A stretch of 64,000 bases of DNA from Atherix ibis (taxonomy: Eukaryota > Arthropoda > Insecta > Diptera > Athericidae). Made by a program: the position numbers and the translations under genes. The stretch covers positions 61,972,220-62,036,219 of the forward strand of contig OY282609.1 in NCBI GenBank assembly GCA_958298945.1, in the 5' to 3' direction. Below are positions 21,906 to 34,400 of this stretch, in pieces (position 1 is the stretch's first letter; every line of letters begins with the position of its first letter). Below the pieces are notes generated by a model. That model was not told the origin of the DNA and made no database searches. It saw only the letters and a program-made list of their open reading frames with translations.

Positions 21906-24688
21906 GTTAACAAAATTTCACAATTGAACCCTAGACTTCATTATAATAAAATGTTTACTAAAATTTCTATCATATAACAAAAAAAAATGGTAAACAAAAA
22001 TTTTAGAAAAGCACAAATTGAAGATTATTTTATAATAATTTGCCTTTTTCGTGTCGATTTTTTTAAATGTATTCCTCGTACATAAGTCTACCTTATTTTC
22101 ACTATTAAACACACCATATACAGATGCAGAAGTTAGATAAGTCCATTATTTGTTATACATTTACAAAATAAACTAATAGATAGATTATTACCAAAATTTT
22201 TATTTTCTCTAATTAGTACAGTCCTGCCCGGCCAATTTTTTACATAATTCTATTTATCTGGATGTGGTTACTTTTAATTGGTTTATTTTTGTAATACTTG
22301 AATTTAAAATTCGCAACTAATATGTGCCCTTTTATATCTAATTATGAAAAAATTCTCTATCGAATAAATTTATGTCATCATTATTCAGATTCAGCAGTAC
22401 ATACTATCTATCCAATTATTCCTCTTTACTAATAAATACATCATAAATGAGTACAAAAATGCTTAATCAGATGAATATAAAAATAAATTATCTGCAAGCT
22501 CATATTACTGTTGACCACAGGACAACTATTTACAACATGTTGATGTATATTCTATGGAGTAATCTGATAGTTGTGAAGGTCATAGTATTGGTAGACATAT
22601 TGTTTACATAAATAAAAATAATATAAAAACAAGAGAGATAACCGATCAGAATGAGAATGAAATATTACCAAAAAATAACCACTGGGACACACACTAGTCT
22701 AACTCAATTTTAACCACGGCTATTCGACTCTCAATCGACTATTATAAAAACAAGCAAAACAACAGGCCTTGTTAAAATGTAAAATGACCATCACAGGACA
22801 TTTATTATTGTCGTCCGGCGAGAATCAGTTGCTGATGCAGATCGCATTTTTATTTGTGAAAAATTATTTATGCTCATTACTCTTGTACTTGACACAATGA
22901 CTATTGGTATTAACTGGTGCATTTGCAGTTTCTTCTATTCCAGCTCTGATCCCACAACTTATATTACTATATATTTGCCATTAATTCTACTCATATTGCC
23001 TCCCATCTGTACACAAACTAAAGTGAATAATATAAATTATATATATAATAAAAAAATATGAGTTTTACATATATTCGTCTTTCATACACTTCAATTATAT
23101 AAATCTTTTTTATTAATATATCATGTATTTTGATAAAATATTTTAACTATATTTCATATTTATTAAAAATTTAAAAACACTTCTAGAATATTTATATTTT
23201 TTCAACATTGCTTTAAAGTTTGAAGACTTTACAGAAAAAAGCTGAAAAGCTTAAAGCTATTGAAAAGAAAAGACATAATTGAAAAAAACTAAATAGAATA
23301 CACTAGGTGCAAGTTCGAAATTCACCTTTTTTCCTGAATTGCTCTTTCAGGTGTAATTCAATTCTGTAAACGTACTTGACGGCGGCAAAAAAAAACCTAA
23401 CCTCTATCCATGCCGCAAGCATTTTACAATTGTAAGAGTGAATTTACAAGGATTTTCAAATAACGAAGAATGTTTGTATTTTGAACAGAAATAATTTCCA
23501 TTTTTTTACTTGTGCCTACAGAATAACACGTTCTTAACCGCCAAAGCACTTGCTGCGAGAATTCACTTCAGCTTCCATGCGAGCGCACAAATCCGCAGCG
23601 AATGCTAACGAAGAAAAAGCTTTCCTTTTTTTTCGAATAGCAGCAATAACAAAAGTATACAGCTGCTGTTGCTCTTCTTTGTGAACAACCACTAACATCT
23701 AACGACAATATCACAATACAATAAGTATGAAGAAAAAAATGTGGCTCAATTTTTTATGTTTGAAGTTTATTGTTTGTCATATGTCGTCCATAGTTAATAG
23801 TATATATAGATACACATACATATGTAGTGCTTGGGTATAGATCTTTTATCAGTATGTTGATTCCTTAATCCACTTCCTACCGTCTTGTATACTTCAACAA
23901 CAATACTTTACTTCTTAAGATATCATTAAAATATTATCGGAAAGCTGCAGTGTTCCCGTATAGAATCCTTTACAACAGCAGTTTAGCTTACAAATAGAAC
24001 TTCACTATGACATTTATTAAGGCATAATAGCAGATTGTATTCGAATATTGAAGTCATGTACCTGCTTTTGAATCTTGGTGCTTCATTTGATCTGTACCCT
24101 ATGGCAGTAACTCTTGTAAGCCATGTTATAACTACTAGCATAACATAGATTCAGAAAATTTCCTTAACATAAACATTGTTACCTATATTCACCCATATTC
24201 ACCTATATTTCCTGTAAATTTACAAATATAATGAAAGGCAATAAGTAAGTACTCATGATACTGCTAAGTATGGTTTATATTTAAATAAATTTTCTAGACG
24301 CTTGCTTGCCATTTGACTTAGTCGATTTGAATCCTTCCAGTACTCGTTTTACCTCTTAAAATATTAAACTTTCAATTCTACTGCCTTCGGCAAAGTGCGT
24401 TTCAGCCATTACCAATATCGAAACTGTTCACAAATTCATTAGCGAACAGTATTTGGCACACAAACAAATCCCTTCCAGTCAGCAAGGTAATGAAAATCAA
24501 TTATTCGTAAAGGTGACATTCTATATAGGATAGAACGATATCTTCTAGCCGAAAGGCAAAATTCAAAGTTTGTGTAAGAAAACAGCATTATTGTCAGTAA
24601 ATAGTCTAGTGAATTTATTTAGTTTTAGTATTTTTTTCTTATTTATATTATTTACCTTAGGATAAAACATAAATAAATACATGCGATA
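21906..24688. other. AT-rich region, no gene recognised; GC-richer patch at 23.52-23.69 kb
   Basis: This is mostly AT-rich sequence. The patch at about 23520-23690 is conspicuously richer in G and C, with CAGCAGC-like runs and several GCG/CGC words, and it contains no open frame of note. It could be a short regulatory or exon-like element of a host gene, or an old repeat. I cannot tell which. Confidence 0.5.
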
Positions 24689-25850
24689 CCAGGTATATAA
24701 GCTTAAATCCGCTATTTTTTTTGTCGAAAAAACACATGCTTTTTTCATAGAAAGCAAAAACAAATTTATTCAAAGTACTTGCCCTCGCTAGCTACACATT
24801 TATTCCATCTCTCGGGCAATTTGTGGATACCACGCCAAAAAAATTCCTTCTCTTTCGAGTCAAACCCCTCATCAAGCCATTTTCGGACGTCTTCGTAAGA
24901 ATCGAAGTGCTGCTCAGCGAGCGCGTGGCCCATCGACGAAACCAGACGGTAGTCGGAAGGGGCCAGGTCTGGTTAACAAGCGGGGTGGGGTAATACCTCC
25001 CAGTTTAGTATCTCCAAGTAGTTTCGGACCATTTTTGACGTGTGCAATGGTGCGTTGTCGTGGAGGCTAATCAGATTTTCATGTCTTTGTTGATAGTCCG
25101 TCCTTTTTTCACGCAGTTGTTGGTGGTAGAGGTGGGCATTGACAGTTTCACTAGGTTTCAACATCTCATAGTAGACGATACCCTCCCGATCCCACCAAAC
25201 GCACAGCATCGTCTTCGATTCGGAGCGATTTGGTCTTGGGGAAGATGTTGATGGTTGGCCGGTATCAACCCACGATTTCTTGCGTTTAGGATTCTCGAAA
25301 TATATCCACTTTTCATCGCCTGTCACAATCCGATGCAGGAACGACTTTCTTTTTTGTATGGCGAGCAATATTTCGCAATTCATGCGGCACCCATTTTCCG
25401 ATCTTTTTAACGCTCCGCGAGCATTTTGTGCGATTGGGTATCGTCTTCGTCCAAAAGAGTCCTCAATCTTCCTAGGCCCATTTCCACGCTTCTTGTCCCA
25501 CAAGTCGAAATTGCCGTCCTTGAACCGACGAAACCAATCTCGGCACGTTGTTTCCGATAAAGCACTATCACCATTGGCCTCCATAAGCATTCGATGCGAT
25601 TCGGTAGCCGATCTCTTCAAATTGAAGCAGAAAAGCAGAGCTCTCCGCATATGCTCTTTTTCTGGCACAAAACTAGACATGATTACCAAAGGAAAAATGT
25701 ATTTTGTTGTACGAAATTGCTGATAATGTGTACTGATTAATGTTAACAGATGTCAAACTCATAAAAAAAAGTATGGCGTGTCCATGGTAGCTTAATACGC
25801 TTACTCACGCCATCTATGACCAAACAGCGGATTTAAGCTTATACACCTGG
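24689..25850 (-). mobile_element. mauritiana-type mariner, copy A
   Basis: The TIRs are CCAGGTATATAAGCTTAAAT at 24689 and, inverted, CCAGGTGTATAAGCTTAAAT at 25850, flanked by TA at 24687-24688 and 25851-25852. The length is 1162 bp, shorter than the Mos1 class (about 1.28 kb) because of internal deletions. The same ends and the same leader sequence occur in the copies at 41341 and 51601. Confidence 0.94.
24766..25680 (-). pseudogene. Mos1-like mariner transposase, copy A, deleted and truncated by a stop
   Basis: From the ATG at 25680 it reads MSSFVPEKEHMRRALLFCFN, then DWFRRFKDGNFDLWDKKRG. A deletion of roughly 40 codons with a frame excursion follows, removing most of the second helix-turn-helix. 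Then come RKSFLHRIVTGDEKWIYFEN (first Asp), PRPNRSESKTMLCVWWD, and LISLHDNAPLHTSKMVRNYL (second Asp). A short deletion has removed the LIKLHRAL stretch before REKRTDY. At 24973-24975 the Tyr-Ser of the expected AYSPDLAPSD has become a stop; the third Asp block and the C-terminus (SEGKYFE) remain in frame after it, to the natural stop at 24766. All three catalytic Asp codons are present, but the protein would be broken. Confidence 0.92.
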
Positions 25851-25852
25851 TA

Positions 25853-26953
25853 TATACATTTTTTTCCTTGAACTTAAATGGAGAATAAATTAGACTGACA
25901 CAAGCATATTCATTTATCTAATATATAAATTTGCACATACTTAAAAATAAATAAACACAACCTATCCATGCTCAAAAATGCTGGTTTCCATTGTAAAATT
26001 TAATTTTCCGATACTGTCAAATCTTAAATATTATTACATTTTCAATATTAGTAAAAAAACCAGAGACTTATTAGGTTCAATGAATTTTTATTATTAAATT
26101 TAATTTCAATTTTTGATAAAAATAAAAGCTAAAAGGAGTGAATTACTTATAAAGAAACAAAAAATATGGAATATATTTATTTAATTTTTATATTTATGTA
26201 AGGAAGATAAAAATTGTATGAGTAACATGAAAAATGTGTGTATTTGCAATAAAAAATAATATAAAATATTTCACCTTTTGTTCTTTAATCTGAGAAGGGG
26301 CTAAATCATGTTATCACTAAAACGTGAGGACATTGAAAATTCTGAACACGTTTTTCATTACACCTGCAGAGAGATCCTCAAGCATACAAGCACGCAGTCA
26401 TTCTACTGGCTGCCAAATAGCTATTTTTACATGATATTCTTTGTACTTGTACAAATATAAACAGTAGAGCGCGAATTTTGTAAATTTTCAAATTTTTACC
26501 TAAAATATCAAATTTTTTATAAATAAATGCGCAGATATATTTTTCTATAAATAAAATATAATGAATGATAAACGTGTGCAGCTGAGATTCTTCTTTAGAT
26601 TCTCTTCAGCCTATAATATAAAATCTTACAGTCTTACGTGTTTTGTATATATTTTGAGTGAATTCTTAACAATGTTAGCTAAGATATGATATGTTGTTAT
26701 TTTTGCATTCATTTTAATAAAAAAGATGGCAATGAAATACAGTACAGAATAAATAATTGAAATAGAGAGAATATAAAATATTCAGTTTGTCAGATTTATG
26801 AAAACAAAAACAAAAAGTAGGTAAGGATTTTTTAGAATAATAATATAAGTATTAACTCCCCCGCCAAAGCAAGTCTTTTAACTTTCTATCAAATATATAT
26901 AATTCTTTCTAGCTAATTTACACATACATTGAAAATCCTTTTTTTTTCTTCAA
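25853..26953. other. AT-rich region, no gene recognised
   Basis: This is about 1.1 kb of AT-rich DNA between two mariners. The part near 26290-26420 is less AT-rich but has no frame or motif that I recognise. Confidence 0.55.
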
Positions 26954-26955
26954 TT

Positions 26956-27917
26956 CGAGGTATAGTAGAAAAGCAATGAGACTGGCTTAACTGAAAGAGA
27001 TATGACAACACTGGTTAGTCACTTCTAGACGTTCAGAACAAGTTTCAACCTAGTCTTGTTACAAGTTTCAATCTCGATTCTATAGAGGAGTGGTTTCCGA
27101 CGGGGTCGTTACCGCCAAACAGTGAACGTTGAAGATATTTAAGGGAGCTTTTTTGGTCCAATAAAAAAAGCCATTGAAAGCATCAAAAAAAAAAGGTTCT
27201 TCGTGTCAGAACGAATATTGCAGATATTTTGATGATCGACCATAATAACGCCCCCTCTTACACGACCATCTCCATCAATGAGTTTTTTTTTTGGAAGAAA
27301 TGTTCTCCTTTTCAAGAGGAAAAGTTTTTTGATGGCATAAAACATTTTTGGAGGATCCGAGAAGAAGAAGATGAATCTCGCTCAGGGAGGTTTACAACAT
27401 CGAAAACTAATTAAAATATGCAACGAGTGAGGTCTTATATTGTATGAAGTCAGTTCGTCCATAAACATTGAAGCTACTGTGTGAGTTTTTGAAACGCTCA
27501 GAAATATAGTTTTTCATGTAAGATCGGAGACTGCAAAGACTTGAATGCTCCACTATGATAACGTTCCTATCACACGCCCATCTCCATTAACAAATTTTTA
27601 TCGGAAAAGGGGAATTTTGCGGTTTTCTATCATCTTCTATTCTCCTGATTAAAGTCCGTGTGACTTTTTTTGTTCCCTACGATCAACACCAGTTGAAAAG
27701 ACGTTATCTTGGTACTGTCGATAATATCCAAAGAAGTGCAACTGTGAAGCTGAAGGTGATTCCAATTGAAGCCATCTATTACAGCTAAGAAGGGTAGAAA
27801 CACCTCTGACGATATATAGCTGCCGAATAGAATTTAATTCATGAGGATAACATCGATGTATAAAAATAAAATAAAATTGTTGGAAAATCAGTCTCTTTAC
27901 TTTTCTACCACACCTCG
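26956..27917 (+). mobile_element. decayed mariner with good TIRs and rearranged transposase
   Basis: The ends CGAGGTATAGTAGAAAAGCA (left) and, inverted, CGAGGTGTGGTAGAAAAGTA (right) match over about 30 bp. The right end is followed by TA (27918-27919); the left flank is TT, perhaps a mutated TA. Inside are degraded transposase pieces: DHNNAPSYTTISINEFFF near 27235 and again LHYDNVPITRPSPLTNFYRK near 27548 (both the second-Asp block), EDESRSGRFTTSKT near 27370 (N-terminal linker, out of normal order), IIFYSPDxSPCDFFCS near 27635 (third Asp), and a C-terminal piece VIPIEAIYYS. The gene is about 300 bp short and scrambled, so it cannot encode an enzyme. It resembles the mellifera/vertumnana type. 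Confidence 0.82.
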
Positions 27918-27919
27918 TA

Positions 27920-30900
27920 AGTGCGGTCGGATAAAATCCTGTATTAGAAAAGCTAAGTAAATAATCCCTGTCTGTTTTCTATTAGTTTTTATCGAAATTA
28001 AACATCAATAGGAAACTATTTACAATCATTTTTATTTAATTTTTAGCTATTCAGCTTCCATACCACTATTTGAACTATTCCCAAGTTAAGCTCCCAAATT
28101 TTCCATTAGTCGCCTTTTTCGGCCGACAGATAATATCTTAACGGGCATCATATACATACATTATATACAATATACTGATTCTATGAAAAAAAAAATTATT
28201 TTATATTCAATGAATTTTCTTTATCTTTAAAAAAAAGTAATCATTCTTTTGATGATAAATTAATAATTTTCCTTACGAAAAGTATGTATATTTTTAGTCT
28301 GATAAACGTTATTAACATTAAGAACTATTCTATCATAATATTACTCATATGTATCACGTATCCATACATGATATGAAAGTTTATAAATATTTTATAGAAA
28401 ATGTTCTGGTCATAGTTAAATGTGCTTTTGATAGTAATAGCCATACACTCGCATTACGTTGTCTTATAGTTTTGTTGGCTACGACACAGTATTACATTCA
28501 TTGGTAATTTTCTGTTTCTTTATTCAGAAATACGTGTAAAAAATTTTTTTATTAAATTTTGTTCACTATTGCAGAGAAGACAGACTTGACAATTACCTAA
28601 TTTTTTCGATATTCCTGCGTCAAGAAAGTGATGAATGATATTTTACGTGCTTATCTTTTATGTCATTATCCTACTTATTTTTATATCCTCGGTATAGCAA
28701 AAATAAAGTGCACTGTTGATAGCATCATACATTAAATATGACATTTGATATCAAATAATAAGTCTAGATTGATGCATATTTTCTTAACCCAGACATAAAA
28801 CACTTCAGAAAAAAATAATTTTCTGTGAATGGCATATACATAAATGTATATAAAAAAATATAATATCTTGATTATATAAATATGCGAAAAAATTATGCAT
28901 TACTCCTCGGATATATTTATTCTATATTAAATTACCTAGGTGTGTTTTGTCTGTGTCTGATGCAGTAGTAAATTTTTATTAGACATTCGAACAGATTTTA
29001 CAAAATATTTAGAAACAAAATTTATCAATAAATACGTGTATATGGAATTAAACTCTCCTATACATCTAATTATGTAAATATCAATTTTATAACTTTATTT
29101 TGTGAACAAATAAATATTTAAACAAAAAATTTTCTTCTATTAATTTAGCCAAACAATGTTACTAACAGAATGTTTATATGATTCGTATCTAGAGTAGATA
29201 TTTAATACTGTTAAAATTTGATAGGGACAAATGTATCAATAAATCCCCAATACATGCTCTTGCAAATAACTCAAAATTCGTTGAATATCAAAAATTTGCT
29301 GACAACATGGGAAATGCCCAGCTAAACTAACATGATTTACTTGATACTGTAAAATTGAGTGTGGATTGAAAATAAGGGATGTTGCGGTATGATTGAACGT
29401 ATAAACATCATAGTAAATATAGCAACGTGCTCCTACTATGTGTATCTACTATAGATATATTAGTCAATTGAAAACTAAACGTATTTATGAATGTATGAAG
29501 AGTGAATTGAAAGAAATCCCATTGAGAATTCCTAGAACAGTGATATGAATTAATTATGGGGATAAAGTATGGTTATGGTTATATAAAATTTTAACTATGT
29601 ATAAGAAGATATACATCAATATTCTCCTTACAGAATCTATATGATATCTCGTCTACCACAATCAATATTAAAAATATTGAAAATGAATAATACAATTCAT
29701 ATATTTTCATTAAAAATTAACATGTACTTACATATATTCGTAGATGACGCCAGTTATAGATACGGAAATAACTAATTAATATAATGTTAAATAACCGAAC
29801 TATATTATAGATGCACATATTATATTATTAATTAAATAGAGTAGCATTACTAAAATTGTCAAACAGTTCATTAATATATTTTAAAAATGCATAACATTGA
29901 ATTTAACATAGTATAAATATCACGGCCTATAATAATATATCTTTAAGCAATTAGTATGGGATTAATATGAAAATATTTTTAAATATAAAATCAATTCCCA
30001 GAAATATTATCTATTGCTAAGGAAACTATATTTTTGTTAGTACAATTAAATATTGCGCACGGCATTTGAGCATAGATTTATTCGACAGTATCGAATGATG
30101 TTGAAATAACAAACTTTATTGAAAATGTGTATATAAATTTGTCCAGGTATTTGTTTATAATGTGCTATAATAAAATATACTATAAATTCTCACATAAATA
30201 TTCAATAGGTGTGCACACAGTAAGCAAATAAGGATCAAATGGTTTCATGGATTGCAACGCAGTTTTGCGGTATGAAAACGATTTCATTTTAGATTCCAGA
30301 TATGAAATTTTCTTCCATTGTTTATAGTCCTCTTTGCATTATTGCAAACCATAATATTTGTATTGATGACAGTTATCCTCAACTCAGTAATTCGGCCAAA
30401 TTTTTTACTATCAAACTCTTGAAAGTAATATGGTACGAGCATAACACACGTTGAATTCTACTTTATAAAAGATTCGCTTGGCAACATTACTCAAATTCAA
30501 TTATTATTAATGAAACTGCATAATTATATGCAATTTTTACGTTCTGTGAAACTCTAACAATCTTACTATCAAACTTGCATAAAGATAGAATTTACAATAA
30601 ACTGATTGTATTTCTCTCGAAAGCAATTTCCTTTTAACCGATTTTCTAAAAAAATATAATTTTAATATTATTTAATAAGTACACATATAAGTGGTTTTTT
30701 TTATTCAAAATTTAGTTCGTTTTGTGAAAGAAACTGTTTAAATGATCATCCAATGAAATACTGTTTTTTTTTTGTATATTTGATATATTTTGTAAAAAAA
30801 TTTGATATATTTTTATTTGCACATAATATCGTATATGCAATTAGATCGTAAGAAAAATTATAGAAAAAACTAAATTTTCTCAAATACGAATAATTATTAT

Positions 30901-33900
30901 AAATGATAGAAGTGAGCATTTAGCTGAATGATATTTTGACCTCATGAAATCATTTACTTTACCTTAAAAGTCGACAAATCCGACCAAATTCCCGAATTTG
31001 GTCACATTCTCTATGTACGAGTACAAATGATATGGCATTGAAATATAAGATATGTAAGATTTATAGTGGCATAATTTTGTAAAATCGGATTAATTAGTAT
31101 TCATGGTTAAAAGGAGTACGGTTAAATATTTTCAACTTTATTACGTAGCCATATGGTTATATACTTGAACAATATAAATTGTCAAATGTACTTTAGTCCG
31201 TAATGTCCTTATTACAGCAGATCTTATTACAAAAAAGCTGCAGTTTGCCATATATTTCAATTACATACTATCTCTCTGTATAACTATGTAAAGTTAGTGT
31301 CTGCTTTAGTTTGGTCGATCTAAATAACTATATTCGACATTCTACATAAACTTTATAATTTTATTTTAGAAAAGTTACTGCAATTCGTGCGTTATCACTT
31401 ATATCACTTTGAAGTTAAATTACACGTAAAAGCTGTTGGTTATACTCGTACTTTATACTTTAATACAAATGAATATTTACCATAACTTTTTCATTTGTTA
31501 CTTATGTATGGTATACTCTGAATAAGATTAACGAGTAAATTGAAATGTAAATTTATTAAGGCAACGAAAACTTAGATCGTTTGTTGATACACTAATATTG
31601 TATGATGAAGATATTTTTTTATATAAAAAATACTAATTCTTTATTTTAATTATTAATATTTTAAAAACAAGTAAATTGAAATTAAGTAAATTAAAATCCT
31701 ATTTCTTAAGTACGAATTACAGAATAGCTTTTACAATTTATATTAAAATCAAGATTCAAATATCTTTCATGTGGAAAGAGTTTCTTATTAAAGAATCTTT
31801 ACATGATTTTTTTTTATACAATTCTCCAATTAGTTAGTTATTGTAATCGTTAGCAGTAAAATCGTCTTTATTCAGGCAGAATAAAAATTTATATTAAGAT
31901 TTAAAAGCAATTACTAACCAAACATTTTATTGCAATTTCCAAATGAAATTAATTTTATGAAGCACGTAACTACATGATATAAATAATTGGAATTAATAAA
32001 AATTATTGAAATCAATATATTGAACCTTATCTATGGTTAAAGCACTCAATTTTTATATTTGTAAACTAAAATCAATTCTAGAGCTCGATAAAGTTGAACA
32101 CATATTAAATTTACTTAAATAATTTAATCAAATCAAAAATAATTAACAGAATAAGTAATTAGTTGAGCTGCTCACTATTAAAAAAAAAACAATTACCGAA
32201 TTATTTAAGAAGGGCTTAGGAAATATAAACAGCAAGTCAATATAATTATGAAAACACTATTTAATTTTAATATTGCAATATATAATTAGTCTTATTAAAA
32301 ATAAATATTTTATATGATCAACAAGTGATTCGCTTTAGTGTCTTTATTGATTTATTATTTTTCGATTTCAAAATATTCGGCCAAGTGTATTGAAGGGCAA
32401 CAGATCGAATTAAATTTGTCTCGAAAAGTTTATTTCTGATTCGAATTGTTGAATCGAAAAATTGAGTATTTTTCGTAGACTCTATATAAGTTATAGTATT
32501 TCTTCTATTAAAACAATTTCAAATAAATAGAAAAGTCAATATTTTTCACTATTCTTTCAACTTAAGGTAACATCTTTATAACAAAAACTAGTTTGCAAAA
32601 ACAAAATTAAATTAAATTTTTAAATTCTAATAATAATGTATTAATTCAAAATTAGTTTTTCTATCCAGGAAAAGCACAATGCAGAATTAAGAGTGACAAA
32701 AAAGAACTGCTAGAGGACCCAATACAAAACTTTTTCGTTCCGACAATTGCTGACGTTGTGGAAGTTGTGGACTTGAATAAGAACCTTGAAATAAGTTTGT
32801 GATAGGGATTATGTGATAAATAATGAAAGCTCAATTAAAATAGAAATATCATAATAGAAGTAAAACCTACAGTCGATATCAGTTATGTAATCTATAGAAT
32901 AATTGTCCGCCTTTAATATCCTATGCTATTTTTCACCATTGGTAATTTGTGGGCTTTTCAAATAGTTCTAATTTATAAATCAACACATTTTTATTTAACA
33001 TAGAAAAGAAAATATTCTCCCAGTTTTTTAGCTGTCCGATCTGTTCAGATAGAATTATTTTTAAGGGGTTTCTCTGCACAGTGTTATCAAATCGTATAGA
33101 ATGAAGAGCTAATCTAACAGAACCGAAATGATATAACCCAAACCATACTGAATTGAAACCGACCACGACGTACTAAGTAAAGTCAGAAAAATCGACTCTT
33201 ACCTATTTTATAGTTTAGGAGAAGCTACCCTAGAGTTATGCTGAATGTAGGCGCATTGTGGAATGCATTTGGCAATCTAGCACAGATTCTCTAGTTTTTG
33301 TACTGAAAGAATTGTATTGAAAGTCATGCAAGTAATGTAATTTCCTTCTTCCTCGTTGGTTTCCTATTCAGTTGTCAAAAGCTTATATAAGAGGTCGAAT
33401 TTCCTTCCTAATTTCATTCTTTTTTTTTTATCTGAAACTCTATGCTTGTGCCCGGATCCATTTATCTTATATTCTGTATAAACTACTTCGCTTCTATTTG
33501 ATAGCCTTTTGACTTTACACTTTATGAAAAAAATGTGTATATCCCGACTTTCGTCTTTGTTCAATCTGCTACACATAACATATATTCGCATTTTGCTTAA
33601 ATATCAACATTTTCTTTTATTTAAGTTGAAATTTTTCTATTGAATTTAACATCGATTTATATTAAATAATTCTATATGATTCTATTACTATTCAAGGATA
33701 ATATGTATATACATTATATTTTATACTTAACTATGTGAGTAAATAGATTATTTTTATCTACTGATTTGAAATAAAAAAATTAATAGAATTTTTTTCATTT
33801 TTCCCATCCAACCAAACAATACATATCCTTAAAACTAGTATCTTTTAATAATATATTTTTTTTTATTAAAATCCAAAGTAAATAAATAAATAAAAATATT

Positions 33901-34164
33901 ATTTATAATGAGAATAAATAATTGATCCTTAATCGTATATCTTTTGCTAATTACTAAAGGAAACGCCATATGGGAGCAAACTTATCAATAGTGGAGGCAC
34001 ATGCACATATATGAACGAGTATATCCGAGATTTTAGCTAAGGTATATTTTAAAAGGAAGAGACTTTTTTATGCAAGAATATATTAAATGGCTTAGGCGTG
34101 GAATGAAATAATGGATATGTTCAATTTAACATATTCGTTTTGTCAATAACTCTTAACTAAAATT
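27920..34164. other. long AT-rich region, no gene recognised
   Basis: This is about 6.2 kb of AT-rich sequence without a credible open frame. A 22-nt near-palindrome (GACCAAATTC, CC, GAATTTGGTC) lies at 30982-31003. Minus-strand frames at 32933-33166 and 33364-33591 show no domain and are probably chance. No transposase, RT or RNA motif was found by eye. Confidence 0.6.
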
Positions 34165-34400
34165 CGTTAACTCTCGCCATTGACCATTATCTTCGCACCA
34201 GCCTCATTTCGAAAGCAGTACCCGTTGATTCCACCTGACCAAAATCCCCACTAGATAGTATATTTTCCCGGATACAAAAGAAGCTTCGTTAACTGTTGGG
34301 GCTGCTTTTCACCAAAGATTCGATAATTTTGCTTCTTTAATGTTGCTTACTTTTTCACCAAATCTGGTATTCGGAAAGATTTCGCCATCCCGACGCGTCG
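34165..34400 (-). pseudogene. Tc1/mariner-type DDE transposase, central fragment
   Basis: On the minus strand the degraded sequence reads KQNYRIFGEKQPQQLTKLLL, then WGFWSGGINGYCFRNEAGAK and MVNGES. This corresponds to the block N-K-Q-N-C-R-I-W ... T-V-W-C-G-F-W-S-G-G-I-I-G-P-Y-F-F-x-N-E-A-G ... V-N-G-E-R-Y-R between the first and second catalytic residues of a widespread insect DDE family. Both ends are lost. The same block is present at 55780-56040, and it is exactly what is missing from the copy at 36558-37377. Confidence 0.68.
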
